Source: Ceratotherium simum simum
Taxonomy: Eukaryota; Chordata; Mammalia; Perissodactyla; Rhinocerotidae
NCBI RefSeq assembly: GCF_000283155.1
Contig: NW_004454261.1
Coordinates: forward strand, 795,464-859,463
Direction: 5' to 3'
DNA length: 64,000 nucleotides
Of the stretch, positions 10,601-22,149 are shown in pieces (position 1 is the first letter of the stretch; each line of letters starts with the position of its first letter). A program made the position numbers and the translations under genes. Under the pieces are notes generated by a model. The model was not told the DNA's origin and did not search any database. It worked only from the letters and a program-made list of their open reading frames with translations.

Positions 10601-13600
10601 AAAGAAACACCGCTTTCTGCTAGCTCTTCATCCTCTGACTCTAGGTTCAGACATATCCTAGGTCTTGAGGGATGCTCAGAGGTCATTTTCTGCAGAGGCA
10701 GACCCTGCTCTCGGGCGAGAATCCCCCATGCCTTCCCCAGCAGCCAGTGCTGCGTGGCTTTGCATTCACCTCCCTCGTACACACTCATGGAGAACATTAC
10801 AGGCACCGTCAACTGTCTTTGAATTAGCACTGGAGAAGGGATGGGCAAACTACTGGTTTAATGATGCAGACCCCAGAAACGGGTAGCAAAGAAGAGAAAG
10901 CAAAAAGGATCTCCTTATGGGGAACTGAAGAAACTCACCAGCTTTCTCTCTCGCCTAGAAGGACGGCCCTAAATGCAGCCTACATTAATCATCATTTGTC
11001 AAGCAATTTGAGAGACGCTTGGCCATGGAAAATGTACTATGCACGCTTTGAGGTCTCATGGAAGGACGGGATTTCTGAGAAGGGAAAAGGGGGCTGGTGA
11101 TAAAATGTAATATTTATAACAGTAGTGCAGCAATGGTAATTTGGCACGATGCTGGGAGAGAAACGAGTGTTAAGTATTTGGCCAAAATGACGAACCCCAC
11201 AAATATGCCCTGGAATGAATATAGCACATAGCACGAGGTGCTCCCTGAAGAGTTTATCACCCTTATTTGTTTTTGAAATCACATACAGCACAGTGCATAA
11301 CTGCTTTTAGAGTTTCAGATGTTTAAATAGGCAAAACTCAGCAGATGATCTTGGTTGGGTTATAATGGAGTGAATTACAACCGTGACACTAATTAACATT
11401 GCTTGAGCGCTTCCTATGTGCTGGGCTGGCTGTTGAACTCCATGCTTTGGAGGCTTCACTTTATTTAACACAACAACCCACAGAGGCAAACGATTTCTTT
11501 TCTCCATTTATGGCTAAAGACTGGCAGCTCTGAAAGATTTAAGTCACTGGCTGATGGGCAGCCAGCTTAAAATAGAGGGTCCATGATTCGGATCCAGGTT
11601 CCTCCTCTCAGCCATTGTTTCATATTTATATGGGATCATTGCTTTGCTTGTGCTGTGTGTCAAGAGGAAGATACACAGGCCGTGGATATCCCTTCTCATC
11701 CACTTGAGGGTAGGAAGGTGCTAGTTTGGGATGAGAGAAGGAGCGAGAAGAAATGCTTCAGAAAGGGCACTGGCACCTCCCTGGTTCCCTCAGCATCCGT
11801 CCGCTGCCCTAGGTACATCCTGGACAGCCCACCAGCTCCACATCTGTCCCCGCGTGGTCCCAGAAGTCCGTATCTACTGGCCACGACTTTGGGTGGACTG
11901 CTCTCATCCATCTTCCAGCTTCTTGAGTGTAGACCATGACCGGAGCAGGCCTGTCTACAGGTTGCCAAGAAGTCCTCGTGTGATTTTCCATGGTCACTCG
12001 CGTGTAAGGACGAAACACACACCTTTCTATTTGCTAGAGAGAGAGAAGAATCTGGCAGCTTCCTATTGGCATCCTCCATCCTCACAGATGTTCTAATCAA
12101 CATGGCCGAGTAAGAATAGCCTGGGTAGATGCCTTAGATCCCCAAAGAGGAGCATTTAGCCCAAAGTATTGAGATCAACCGTCCACATTTAATCTAATCA
12201 TAAGCATGAAATCTGCGTCGTAATAAAGAGGGTTTGACTTAAACAGAAATGCAGTTGTGTCTTCATTATTCCAGTCGGTAGAGGGCTTTTGGTTGGTTCA
12301 ACTGTATTTTTTCCCTCAGTTGAATAGTTTCAAATTCCATTTGGATGGAAATCTCTCAAATATTTATCTTTTCAACATCACGCTAGAGTCGCTGGAGTTG
12401 TAGTTAATGCTTTTCAAATGTAATGATGGTGAAGATCACCCAGCAGTTAGGTTATGTCAGCCCCAAAACTTCTAGAAGCAAGGAGAACTGGAACCAGCGT
12501 GGGAACATGGGAGGGTTTGAAAGGTGGCTACTTGTCTGCGTTTACATTTTGAACAAGAGAGCAGAGGGAGGATGGAAAGGCCCGCTCCCCGCTGCTGAGT
12601 TATATTTTAGAGTTCTCATCTCTCCTTCTCTTTCCACCTTGCACACAGAGCTAGAACGTTTTATTCCATTTTTTCCAAAACTATCTTTTGCTCCACTTTG
12701 GGAGCTGACTTAAGACGGAGCCAGGAATGGGGATGCCAAAAACAGAACCAGACCAAGCTGGGCATTTGTCTGGGACACCGCAAGCTGCAAGATGATGTGA
12801 CTCTCCAGGGTCCCCCCCAACTCCACGCTGGTAGACAGCGTTTGCTGAGCAAAATGAAGACTCCTCTCAAATCTTAATGTCATGGGAAAGTCACTTAAAT
12901 ATTTTCAAGGTTTTATGGTGCCTGTTTAAGTTTAAAAAAATAAGATTTTTCCCAAGCTTTGGATTGGAATGCTTGTCTAAAATGGAATCAGTTTGACTGT
13001 ATCTTCTTAGAACTAATCAGGATTAATTCATTTAACAACCTAAAATACCTCCAAGGTCTTTCTCTTTGGGTTTAATTAGAATAATGAGTTTAACAACAAA
13101 TAAAAAATAAAAGAAATAAAGCAAAACGGAGGTTTTGCTTTGGGGTTGAAACTTTCATGCGGACAGAAATAGAATGTTCTTTTGTTCTCATAGGATTGGA
13201 TGGGAGGTTTGAGATGAGAAGGGGAGATGACAGATGGGATAAGTATTTCTAATTTTGCCTTTCATTGCTTCTTTTTCATTTCTTCAGAGATCCCTGGGTC
13301 TTGCTGAAGTGATCTTGGACTAGAATTTCAGTCCTGGGCCAATCGAGATATTTCTGTGCCCCAGAGACTGATGACCACTTAAAAGCAGTGGAAGGTTCTT
13401 TCCCTTCCTAAGACAGGCAAATATGAGTTGGCCTGAGTCCATTCATTGCCCAGAGCAGGAGACCTCTGCTTTTGAAACTCTCACAGCAAGATTCCTGGCC
13501 TCACTAGTTTGTCTTACGTTAAATTTTTTGGTAATCTTGCATAGTTCAAGCATGACTTAGCAAGAAATACACTTTTATTTTTCTTTGTGACTCTAGAAAT

Positions 13601-13755
13601 TTTTCCTATTTAAGATTGCATGTTTGTATGTTGACTTGGCAAGAAAAATAGGTGTATTAGAACTAATTTCTAATAATGCTTGGACATGGAAAGATCAGAC
13701 ATTTGGGTGGATTTGAAAAGAGGTGGAGAGTAGTCATAAAGATATCATAAAGTGG
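10601..13755. other. Mostly unique sequence, no gene recognised
   Basis: Apart from the MIR at 11370-11600, I see no known repeat or exon. Overlapping short frames at 11583-12103 on both strands lack domain signatures. Confidence 0.5.
11370..11600 (-). mobile_element. MIR SINE, antisense
   Basis: The sequence ttgagcgcttcctatgtgct, the gap-rich middle and ccatgattcggatccagg follow the MIR consensus in reverse. It is old and diverged. Confidence 0.75.
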
Positions 13756-13990
13756 GGCCGGCCCCGTGGCATAGCGGTTAAGTGTGTGCCCTCCGCTGCT
13801 GGTGGCCTGGGTTCGGATCCCGGGTGCGCACCGATGCACCACTTGTCAGGCCATGCTGTGGCGGCGTCCCATATAAAGTGGAGGAAGATGGGCATGGATG
13901 TTAGCCCAGGGCCAGTCTTCCTCAGCAAAAAAGAGGAGGACTGGCATGGATGTTAGCCCAGGGCTGATCTTCCTCACACACAAAAAAAGA
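13756..13990 (+). mobile_element. ERE SINE, young-looking
   Basis: Head ggggccggccccgtggcata, tRNA-like body, two gttagcccaggg modules and a cacacacaaaaaaaga tail. It is close to the family consensus. The flanks gatatcata and aaatcata are a partial target duplication. Confidence 0.93.
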
Positions 13991-14086
13991 AATCATACAG
14001 AAAGCAGTAAAAAGAGCAAATCATCAAGGATGGGGCTGTGTCAGACTTTTGAGGGGAACCACGGTGGGGGGTGGGTACTGGTCCGG

Positions 14087-14370
14087 CTTAGTCCGTTTGA
14101 GCTGCTGTATCAGAATCCCACAGACATGGCAGCTTATAAACAACAGAAATTTATTGCTTACAGTTCTGGAGGCTGGAAGTCTGAGATCAGGGTGCCAGTG
14201 TGGTCGGTGAAGGCTGTCTTCCACATTACAGACTTCTCAGTGTTCTTACATGACAGAAGGGACAAGGGAGCCCCCGGAGCCTCTTTTATAAGGACACTAA
14301 TCCCATTCATGAGGGCTCCACCCTCATGACCTGAGCACCTCCCCAAGACCCCACCTCCTGAGATGGTCGT
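14087..14370 (-). mobile_element. MaLR-type solo LTR fragment, antisense
   Basis: The run ttagtccgtttgagctgctg through gcttataaacaacagaaatt and agggctccaccctcatgacc is the reverse of an MST/MLT1-type LTR of the ERVL-MaLR group. No internal retroviral gene is attached. Confidence 0.8.
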
Positions 14371-15360
14371 GTGGAGCCCTGAAGCCTGGGGCCCAGGGAG
14401 GCCATCTGTGCGCTCCTTCCCAGCTAAACTTGCCCTTCTGAGCCTTCTGAGGGTCTGCTGGGAACTCCCAGGTGAGGTCTGTAGACCTAAGTCGTCACTG
14501 GTGATGCCCAGCTCTTCTGCCTTGCTGAGGTTGGGGCTCCCAGCAGCCCTGCAAGGGCCAGCACTTTGGCTGTCAAGGGCTGGAGTAGACTCAGGAGGGC
14601 CCTGGAATCATAGCAGGGATTCCATGGCTGTGGAACGGGATTGGGGACCAGGAGGTCCCCAAGGGGACTTGTGGGTTTTGGATAACCCATCTATGATTTT
14701 GGACACCCTGCCTCCCTGCCTTTGGTGGAGGCTCTACCTTCTTCCTGGGCTGGTGGACAGATGTCCATGCACCTAGCTCTGGCCAACCTATCCTGTCTTC
14801 TGCCATACTTCTCGTCCCATCCCATCTATGCAAGGACACCCCACTAGCAAATTTCCCCTCTCTCTCCTGCACCAGTTCCCTCCCGTTGGGTCCTGCCCAT
14901 CACAATACACACCTGCTGTTGCTTCTTTCATTTTCAGAAACCCTCTCTGGGCTGGACTTCCCCTCCAAGTGCCACTTCGTTCCTTTCCTTCTCTTTCCAG
15001 CAGAGATTCTTCAAAGGAGCTGTCTGTTCCTGGGGTCTCCAGTTCCATAACTCTTGGTTTCTCTGGAACCCACTTCAATCTCTGTGGCTTTTGCCTCCAC
15101 CATTCCCCTGGAACTGCTCTGCCGTTGTTACAGTGACCTCCACTCTGCTGACTCCAGTGGCCACTTCTCGGCCCCCAGTTCACTCAGTGCTCAGGACACT
15201 ACCTGCTCTTACTCCTTTGGCCTCTTCTTTTCAGGCTCCTTTGCTGGATTCCTGCCTCTTTAAGATCTCTAAGTGGTGGAGAGCTGAAGAGCTCAGCCTC
15301 TTCTCTGCCCTCACTTGATGAGCTCAGCTAGTCTCTTGGCTTTAAATAGGGGTCATCTAT
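14371..15360. other. No feature recognised
   Basis: Pyrimidine-rich unique sequence leading into the 30-bp minisatellite. Several overlapping frames are open, but none has a recognisable product. Confidence 0.5.
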
Positions 15361-15739
15361 ACACTGCTGGCTCCAGCCTACATCATCTATGTACTGATGG
15401 CTTCAGCCCACATCCTCTATACACTGATGGCTCCAGCCCACATCATCTGTATACTGCTGGCTCCAGCCTACATCCTCTATACACTGCTGGCTCCAGCCCA
15501 CATCATCTGTATACTGCTGGCTCCAGCCTACATCCTCTATACACTGATGGCTCCAGCCCACATCATCTGTATACTGCTGGCTCCAGCCTACATCCTCTAT
15601 ACACTGATGGCTCCAGCCCATGTCATCTATACACTGATGGCTCCAAACCACATCCTCTATACACTGATGGCTCCAGCCAGTGTCATCTGTACACTGCTGG
15701 CTCCAGCCCATGTCATCTGTACACTGCTGGCTCCAGCCT
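15361..15739 (+). repeat. 30-bp minisatellite with 60-bp higher-order pattern
   Basis: There are about 12.6 units of exactly 30 bp, each built on acactg(c/a)tggctccagcc. Units 3-8 alternate in pairs (…catctgt / …cctctat), giving a 60-bp higher-order repeat copied three times. Because the unit is a multiple of three and lacks stops, two + frames and one - frame stay open with 10-residue periodic peptides. I regard these as by-products, not a gene. Confidence 0.95.
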
Positions 15740-15819
15740 ACCCCTTTCCCCTCAGGCCCTCACTTACATATCTGCCTGCTTCCTCAGCATCCCAACTTGT
15801 GTGCCTAAGAGCCTCTCAC

Positions 15820-16574
15820 ACCTCACACCTTTAAAACTCAACTCCTGCGTGCTCCCAGGCCTGCTTCTCCTGCAGCTTTCCTGATCTCATCCTTTTAGTT
15901 GCCAAAAACCTTTGAGACCCTCTTGACTTCTTTCTCTCACACGCCACATCCAACCCATCAGCAACTCCTGTTGACTCCACCTCCAGTATTTATTTAGAAT
16001 CTGACTGCTTTACTCCCCTTTGCTGCTGTCACCCAGGCCAGGCCACGTCACCATCTCTCGCCTGGATTATCACATTAGCCTCTTAACTGCTCTCTCTGCT
16101 TCCACCCTTTTCCTTCTTTGCCTGTTCTCAACCCAGCAGCCAGAGGGACCTGGTTAAAATGCAAATCAAATCAGGCCATTCCTGGGCTCAAACCTTCTGA
16201 TCCCTTCCATCTCACCCCAAGCAAAAGCCAAAGCCCCTATGATGGCCTGCGTGGGCCTTTTCTCCTCCTTCTCACCTCCCAGTTCACTCGCCTCTAGTCA
16301 CCAGCCATGTCCCACCTCAGGGCCTTTGCACTGGCTGTTCCCTCTGCAGGAAATCTTTTCCCCCAGATATCTGAATGGCTCTGTCTCTCACTTTCCTCAT
16401 CTCTTTACTCTAATGAATCTTCTCAGAGAGGCATATGACAACCCTTTAAAAAATTGCAACCCCACCCCGCCTCAGCACTCCCTGTCTCTGCTCCATTTTT
16501 CTCCTTGGCATCTGTCACCATCAGACATACTATATATTTGTCTTATTTATTTTGTTTACTGTCTATAACCCCCC

Positions 16575-16626
<52 letters not shown>

Positions 16627-16740
16627 TACCAGTATATAAGCTCCCAGAGGGAAAGCAATTTGTCTGTTTTGATTACTGGCCAATGCCTGGCCATGCTAGG
16701 CATTCAATAAATATTTTTTTCATTGAAATCAATAATGCAA
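15820..16740 (+). mobile_element. L2-type LINE 3' region
   Basis: Ancient LINE sequence with ctcgcctggattatcacatt, cagggcctttgcactggctg, the terminal atgcctggccatgctaggca and ttcaataaatatttt. It carries the (CA)n microsatellite at 16575-16622. It is non-coding here. Confidence 0.75.
16575..16622 (+). repeat. (CA)n microsatellite
   Basis: About 24 dinucleotide copies, uninterrupted, within the L2 remnant. It is likely polymorphic. Confidence 0.98.
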
Positions 16741-18190
16741 CTAGGACCCCCTATCGATCCTTCTTCTTGAGACGGAGTGTGGGGTCCTCACAGCTGCGTG
16801 TGGGAGCCCCCCTTCGAATGGGGAGTCCAAACAGAACCGGTTGTGTCCCCTGGGCAGTGCCCGGGCAGCAACTCCCGTGGTTTCGGCTGCTAGTGGTCTA
16901 GCCCCCAGGACTAGAGATCAATGTGGTGAGCACTCACCATGACTGCTTAGCCGTGGGTTAACAGCCCAAGAGTCTGGCTGCAAATTCCTCGTCTCCCTGG
17001 AGCCCAGGTTCAGATCCTAACAGCGTGGAATCCACCCCCTTCTTCTCAGGGCGATACGCTGTTTCTGTCCTGTTTATTCTAGGAGTGACTCCTGGATGAT
17101 ATTTTAAGAAAACAAACCTTCTGTGCACGATCTCAGAGGCTGTGTTTTGTCAGGGGTCAAAGCTCAGCCGAGAGTTAAAGGGTTTGCTTTAACTGTGCAC
17201 AAATCTATAAGCTTTGTGTGCTTTTAGAATCTAAGACGTGGACCCCTGGCGGCTGGAGCCATGTGCTTCCCATTCCTTCAAAATGTTTTATGATCCTTGG
17301 CTGTGCTTCCCCCAAAATAAGACCATCTGCTTAGAACTCTATGCTCCCCTTCTAAGATGGGGTGCTACCCGCTGCCTTTCCCGGGTCCAAAGCCATGGGG
17401 AATCCAGCTCAGCCAACTGCTCCAGAGCCAAGCCCGTGTTGGTTTTAAGTTTTTTGTTTTTTGTTTTTTTTTTCCTCTGTGGGTCAAGATTGGCCAACGC
17501 TAGGGACCTCCCTGCCGCCTCTTTCCAGGGCTGTGTGTCCTTGTGCTTCCCACCCCCTTGGGGGCCTCTGCTATGGCCTGGCTTCCTCTTTCAAGAGTCT
17601 TCCTCTTGCTTGAGTGGGGCAGGAAGAGCTGGCACCGGGACATCAGATGCTGTAAGTTCCTTCTAGCAAAGTCCCAGGAGGCATTTCTAATGCTGAGTCA
17701 ACGATTCAGTTTGCACCTATTTCATACATACATGACACTTTCAAAAGTCTTTTTAATTAGGTACCTACTCCTCTGTTCTCACATTTTTTCCAAATAGCTT
17801 AATTCCCAGTTCATTTGAGTTTGTCTGATCACTGCCCAGAAAACCCGTGTGCAGCTATGAACCATCCTACGTCGTTTGCTCGATGATAAATAAATTCTTT
17901 CCTCTTGGAGAAAAAGGCACTTTCTCCTCCTGGCACTAGGAGGGATTGAAGAAGTCCCTCCATGATGCTTACGGAGAGAGTTGGTCCATCTCGGGTTTTG
18001 TTATTTCAGAACAAATATGGTAAACTGTTTTCCCTCTGTTACTATAGAGAAGAGATTATTTGCCTTTCTCTTAGGGCTTCTGAAAATAATAGATTACATA
18101 TTTGGGAGGGTTTTTTTTAGATCTGGTTAATGTGAGATAGAGGGGATTGCTCCGGGGATGACATTGTTTGGTTTGGGAAGTATTCTCGCC
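16741..18190. other. Unique sequence upstream of the X-box cluster
   Basis: No known repeat or exon was recognised. The last few hundred bases could be part of the same regulatory block as the X-boxes. Confidence 0.5.
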
Positions 18191-18262
18191 GTTGCCCAGC
18201 AACAGGCTCTTGGAGACGGGAGTGGACTGCGTTGCCCCTGGCAACCGTTGTTACTCAGCAAA
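18191..18262 (+). promoter_or_regulatory. Cluster of RFX X-box sites (two perfect, one degenerate)
   Basis: The X-box bound by RFX proteins is an inverted repeat, GTNRCC-(0-3 nt)-RGYAAC. GTTGCCCAGCAAC at 18191-18203 matches perfectly with a 1-nt spacer. GTTGCCCCTGGCAAC at 18231-18245 matches perfectly with a 3-nt spacer. GTTACTCAGCAAA at 18250-18262 matches with two changes. All lie within 72 bp of apparently repeat-free sequence about 19.6 kb upstream of the first RFX2 coding exon. By family knowledge these are sites for RFX1/2/3. Their position inside or near RFX2 suggests auto- or cross-regulation, which is inference. Confidence 0.75.
18245..18250 (-). promoter_or_regulatory. MYB-type site abutting the second X-box
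   Basis: CCGTTG on the + strand is CAACGG on the - strand, matching the MYB core YAACKG. It shares one base with the perfect X-box at 18231-18245. The motif is short and occurs by chance often; its interest comes from the location, because A-MYB (MYBL1) is a known upstream activator of Rfx2 in male germ cells. Confidence 0.4.
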
Positions 18263-18962
18263 CAATGAGGGCCTGCGAGCAGCGCCAGGACTGCGGACTC
18301 CAGGGTTTAACTGAACATCTGCATATATTTTTCTCTGATGAAATTATGTTCGAGTTTGATTTGCCACGACAGGTAGACGTGGGTCCACCTGGGGTCCCCT
18401 TAGAAGAAAGAGTATTGTGGTACGGACATTTCATCCTGTATAAACCGAGAGGAGCTGTTGAAAAAAAAAACTTTTACCCATTTGAATACATCCTAGACTG
18501 CTCTCAGCTGGAGACTTATTTCGGTCTTACGTGGAACTTCCTTTTTGATTTAATTCCTCGTGTTTATAAAATCATTACCTGGCCAACGACTACTGTATGT
18601 CACTGATCGTCTGCAATTTCTCGGGCGCTTTTTAGCATGATGTTTTCATTCCTGCTGCTCAACAATATTAGAAAAGCCAGGAGTTGAATCCCCATGGCTC
18701 ACACATAACGGCATTCACATGGAAGGTTGGCTGGTGATGGAAACTGAACCCAGAACCTTCTGGATCTTCAATATTCCTCTCAAGAAGATGGATCCTCAGG
18801 TGACCCTTAGAGGAACGTGTATATTACGCTTGTTAGGGGAAGCGGGTATGTTCCCATTAAGCCCTCACCCTGTTGATGGGCACTTTGCAGCCACAGGGTG
18901 AGTTTTGGCAGAACAGTGTCGCTGCCCCCACCGCCTGGTTCTGTGAGCCAGAGATAAGCGAT
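18263..18962. other. Unique sequence between the X-boxes and forkhead sites
   Basis: Repeat-free. A donor-like CGACAG|gtagac at 18372/18373 could end an alternative 5' exon starting near the X-boxes, but there is no independent support for transcription. Confidence 0.35.
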
Positions 18963-18993
18963 TGTTTACCAGGGCCGGTTGCTTAGGTAAACA
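18963..18993 (+). promoter_or_regulatory. Divergent forkhead pair enclosing a degenerate X-box
   Basis: TGTTTAC at 18963-18969 and GTAAACA at 18987-18993 are the two orientations of the forkhead core, forming an inverted repeat. Between and overlapping them, GTTGCTTAGGTAAA (18978-18991) resembles an X-box with two mismatches. FOXJ1 and RFX2/3 are established partners at motile-cilium genes. Function here is inferred from motif and position only. Confidence 0.5.
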
Positions 18994-20830
18994 CTGCCCC
19001 TTGCACCTCATTCAAAGCCGGTGACACATTTCTTCGCCTCCTCTCTGCACTGCCCCTGCCCCCGCCCCCGCCCACCAACCAGGGCTATAAATTTAGAAAT
19101 GGGACTCAGGGCAGGTTTCTGGTGGGGACTTGATCCTGCCTTATTCATCTCGAGCAAGATCTGTCTGACTCATGCAGCAGCGACCGCAAAAGTGCTGCCT
19201 GTGTCAGAGCACAGAGCCCGTGGTGAGAGTTGCTTTAGTTGTATGGATTTTTTTTTTCTTTTTTTTTTTTTTGGTTTTTAAAGGGCAATTTGCTCTGTAG
19301 CTGAATGCCCCAAGAAAATGTGCATTGCACTGCTGTACCAGCATTCCAGCTCCTGTCTTGGGAAGATTTAAAGCATCTGAACAAGTTTCCCAACTTTCTT
19401 TTGCATCCAAAACTTATAACGGGAGGTCATTTGTGTTCTAGAACAAATAAAAGCAAGCTGTTAAAAGAAAAAAAAAAAGCAAGCTTGTTAGCCACCAGCC
19501 CTATTAAATGCAATAGTTAGGATCCAATTATAGTGAGTGTTGCTGGAATCAAAATGAGTAAGTTCTGCCTTACATGAGGATTCCCCAAAAGATTAATTAG
19601 AAGGCATGATTCTTCTTACAGCCTGTTGCAGCGGGAGAGTTGTAGATCGTTATGTACTGAAAAAGAGAAACGCTTCCAAAAGAAATGCTACTTAGAATTC
19701 CGGAAAATTGGTTCATACCCGGTCCCAGTTGAGAAAGCCCATTTTTCAGGAATCGTAGCCTCATTTGAAAATTGTCTTTTATATTGACCATTTTTTAACG
19801 TTTCCCATGGAAATACTTTCCCCTGACGCCAGGCTTTGCAGCTTGGCATCTTTGGGTATGGTCCTTCCTCCCTCGGCTTGAAGAGCTAGGCCGGGCGATT
19901 TTTAAGGGCCGCTCCAGGGCTGCGATTTCAAGTGGAAGTTCTCGATTTTTCGCTAGGCCGTTTCTCCGCTTTTTAAATTCCGGAGGAAAGTGGTGACGAG
20001 AGGGGGGGTAAATTGGAAAGGTCCGTGTGTGATGTTGGAAGGATGAAGAAAGCCAGCCTCCTCTTTGCCTGCATCAGTTGTAGAGGTGTTGCCATCACCC
20101 GGGGTTGTTGGCCATCCCTGGGGATGGTGTGGGAAACAGGAAGTGCCCCATGGCCGGGACGAGCCCCCTGTGTGCCGCCCTGTCCTGTGCCAGGTCGAGT
20201 CCCCATGCTCAGACGCGGAAGATGCTGTCGAGGGAGAATCTCCAGGCCCAGCGATCATCTGCCAAGTCTGGGGACTTGGAAGTCGGGATAGGAGGGGACG
20301 AGTTAAGGCATCAGGCAGCCCCAGGGCCGTCCACTTTGCCCTGGTCTCACATATTCTCCACCTTCAGGGCCCCGCTACGGAGTGTGTGCAGGAGGGAGGA
20401 AAAAGGTAGAAACCAGGGTGTAAATGAGAGAGGAAGAAAAGCTGATAGGAGAATGAGGCCTAATACAGAAGCAGGACACCGATGAAAATGCGCCCAAGAA
20501 CCTGGGGACGGGGGCCCATGGGTGGCTGAAGACAGAGGCTGGCATGGTCCAAGTGGACAGCGCAGGCGAGCAGCCCCAAGCACTAGGGCCATCGTGCACC
20601 TGTTTGCTTCAAAATATGTCTGGAGGATCGTTATGGGTGACATGCTAGGGGCCAGGAGGGGGCCGCAGGGATGACTAAGACCCAGACTTGGTTTTCTTGA
20701 GGAGGACTGGCTGGTCCAGAAGCCAAACATGTGAACAGCCACATGGGAGAAAGAAGAACAGAGGGTGAGGAGCGTGGAGAAGGGTTTGGTTAATCTAGAA
20801 ATGCCGTGTTTAGCGAGGCCATGGCTCAGC
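18994..20830. other. No gene recognised; homopolymer tracts
   Basis: Contains a long T-rich tract at 19249-19279 and a short A run near 19470. From about 20000 the sequence becomes GC-richer, with overlapping frames on both strands that I treat as chance. Confidence 0.5.
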
Positions 20831-21068
20831 CCAGTGGTTCTCAGAGGGGGTGATCCTGACCCCCCCCCAGGGGACATTTGATGATGTCTCGGGACATTTG
20901 GCGATGTCTCGGGACATTTGTGGTTCACAGCTCAGGGGCAGATGCTCCTGGCATCGAGTGGGTGGGGACCAGGGATGCTGCTCAATGCCCCCCAGTGTTC
21001 AGGACGGCCCCCCACAGCTGACATGATGCTGCCCCAGTGTCCACAGTGCCGAGGTCGGGGAAACCAGT
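20831..21068 (+). mobile_element. hAT-like MITE with internal 20-bp triplication
   Basis: The left end cagtggttctcagagggggt and the right end gtgccgaggtcggggaaacc match two other copies at 25831 and 37286. The gggacatttg-NN-atgtctc segment is repeated two and a half times at 20871-20920, which the other copies lack. Confidence 0.75.
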
Positions 21069-21899
21069 CCCAGCCTCCTGTGGCCTCCACGCCAGAATGG
21101 CCACTGCCCGCCTTGTCACTGCGGGTCTGGACCACTAGAGCCCCGCGGGCCTGGGCTCAAAGCCTGGCACTTTGAATTCCATTTGGATTGAACTGGGGGG
21201 ACCCGAGGGGTCGGGTAGCCATCCCCTTTAAACACTCCATCTAACATCAGAGGAAGCCTGGCCTTCTCCATAGAGCGACAGTAAAAGCGGATACAAAGTA
21301 GAGGGCAGGACGGGGAGGGTGGCGGAAGACACAGTGTGCCCACGTGGAGAGGGGATGTGGACACGCAAGCTCACGAGGTTCAAAGAGGACAGAGAGGGAC
21401 ACGGAAAACAGATGGTGTCAGTCTCCAGGGCTGGGAGTAAAAGTCAGCCCTGAGTGTGCACATCTGGTCAGGGGAGCAAGCGGGGATGTGTCACGTTCTG
21501 GAACACCTGCTGCTTTATAACTGCAGGACTCTGCTGTGGGGAAAGACAGAGCAAGTGGTGACTGTAAGGACCCCCATTTACCAGTGCCTCCCAGTTACTG
21601 AGAATGAATGAAGGGCCACTTCTTAACCCGAACCAGATGGGGAAGGCGGAATGTGCAAGTCCCACTTGGATGTATGTAATTCATTCACGTGAATCACATC
21701 AGTCGATTCAGAGCTCCAATAACATCAGCTAAGTTGTAGAGACCTTCAAAGCAGAACACGGAGATTGTGTTATTGTTTCGAGTTCTCTTTGGTGTGAGGT
21801 GGGGGAGCAATTTATACGGGAAGGAAACGGGGCCTCTGCGTGGTACAGACAGCAGGACACTTGGGTCTTTACAAACTTGTGCCTCCTCCTGTTAAAGGA

Positions 21900-22095
21900 A
21901 AAAGACTCAGTTCAAATCCACCTCTGCATCTTCCGGCTGTGTGGCCTTCGGCTCATCGCTTGACCTCTCTGAGCCTCAGTCTGCTTGATGTTTCTAAAAT
22001 AGGAAGAATAATGGAGCAGCTTCCTCAGGGTTAAGTAAGATCACCTGCGTACCAGGCTTTGCCCAGAGTCTGGCGCATAATTAATACTGAGTTGG
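21900..22095 (+). mobile_element. MIR SINE
   Basis: It follows the MIR consensus: gttcaaatccacctctgcat, ctgtgtggccttcggctcat, gacctctctgagcctcagtc and a terminal agtctggcgcataattaata. Confidence 0.8.
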
Positions 22096-22149
22096 ATCGC
22101 AGGCGCTGCTGCATTGTCGTTGGGGTTCTCGCCCTTCTCCTTTCCACTG

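Noticed and set aside
14087..14370. Retroviral gene content next to the LTR-like fragments
   Set aside because: Only MaLR-type LTR sequence is visible; no gag, pol or env-like frame adjoins either LTR.
15315..15884. 189-codon frame with repeated SSLHPLYTDG-type peptides
   Set aside because: Produced by a 30-bp minisatellite without stops; other frames on both strands are equally open.
18232..18606. 124-codon frame starting at the second X-box
   Set aside because: No recognisable domain; its start lies inside a regulatory motif and its composition looks non-coding.
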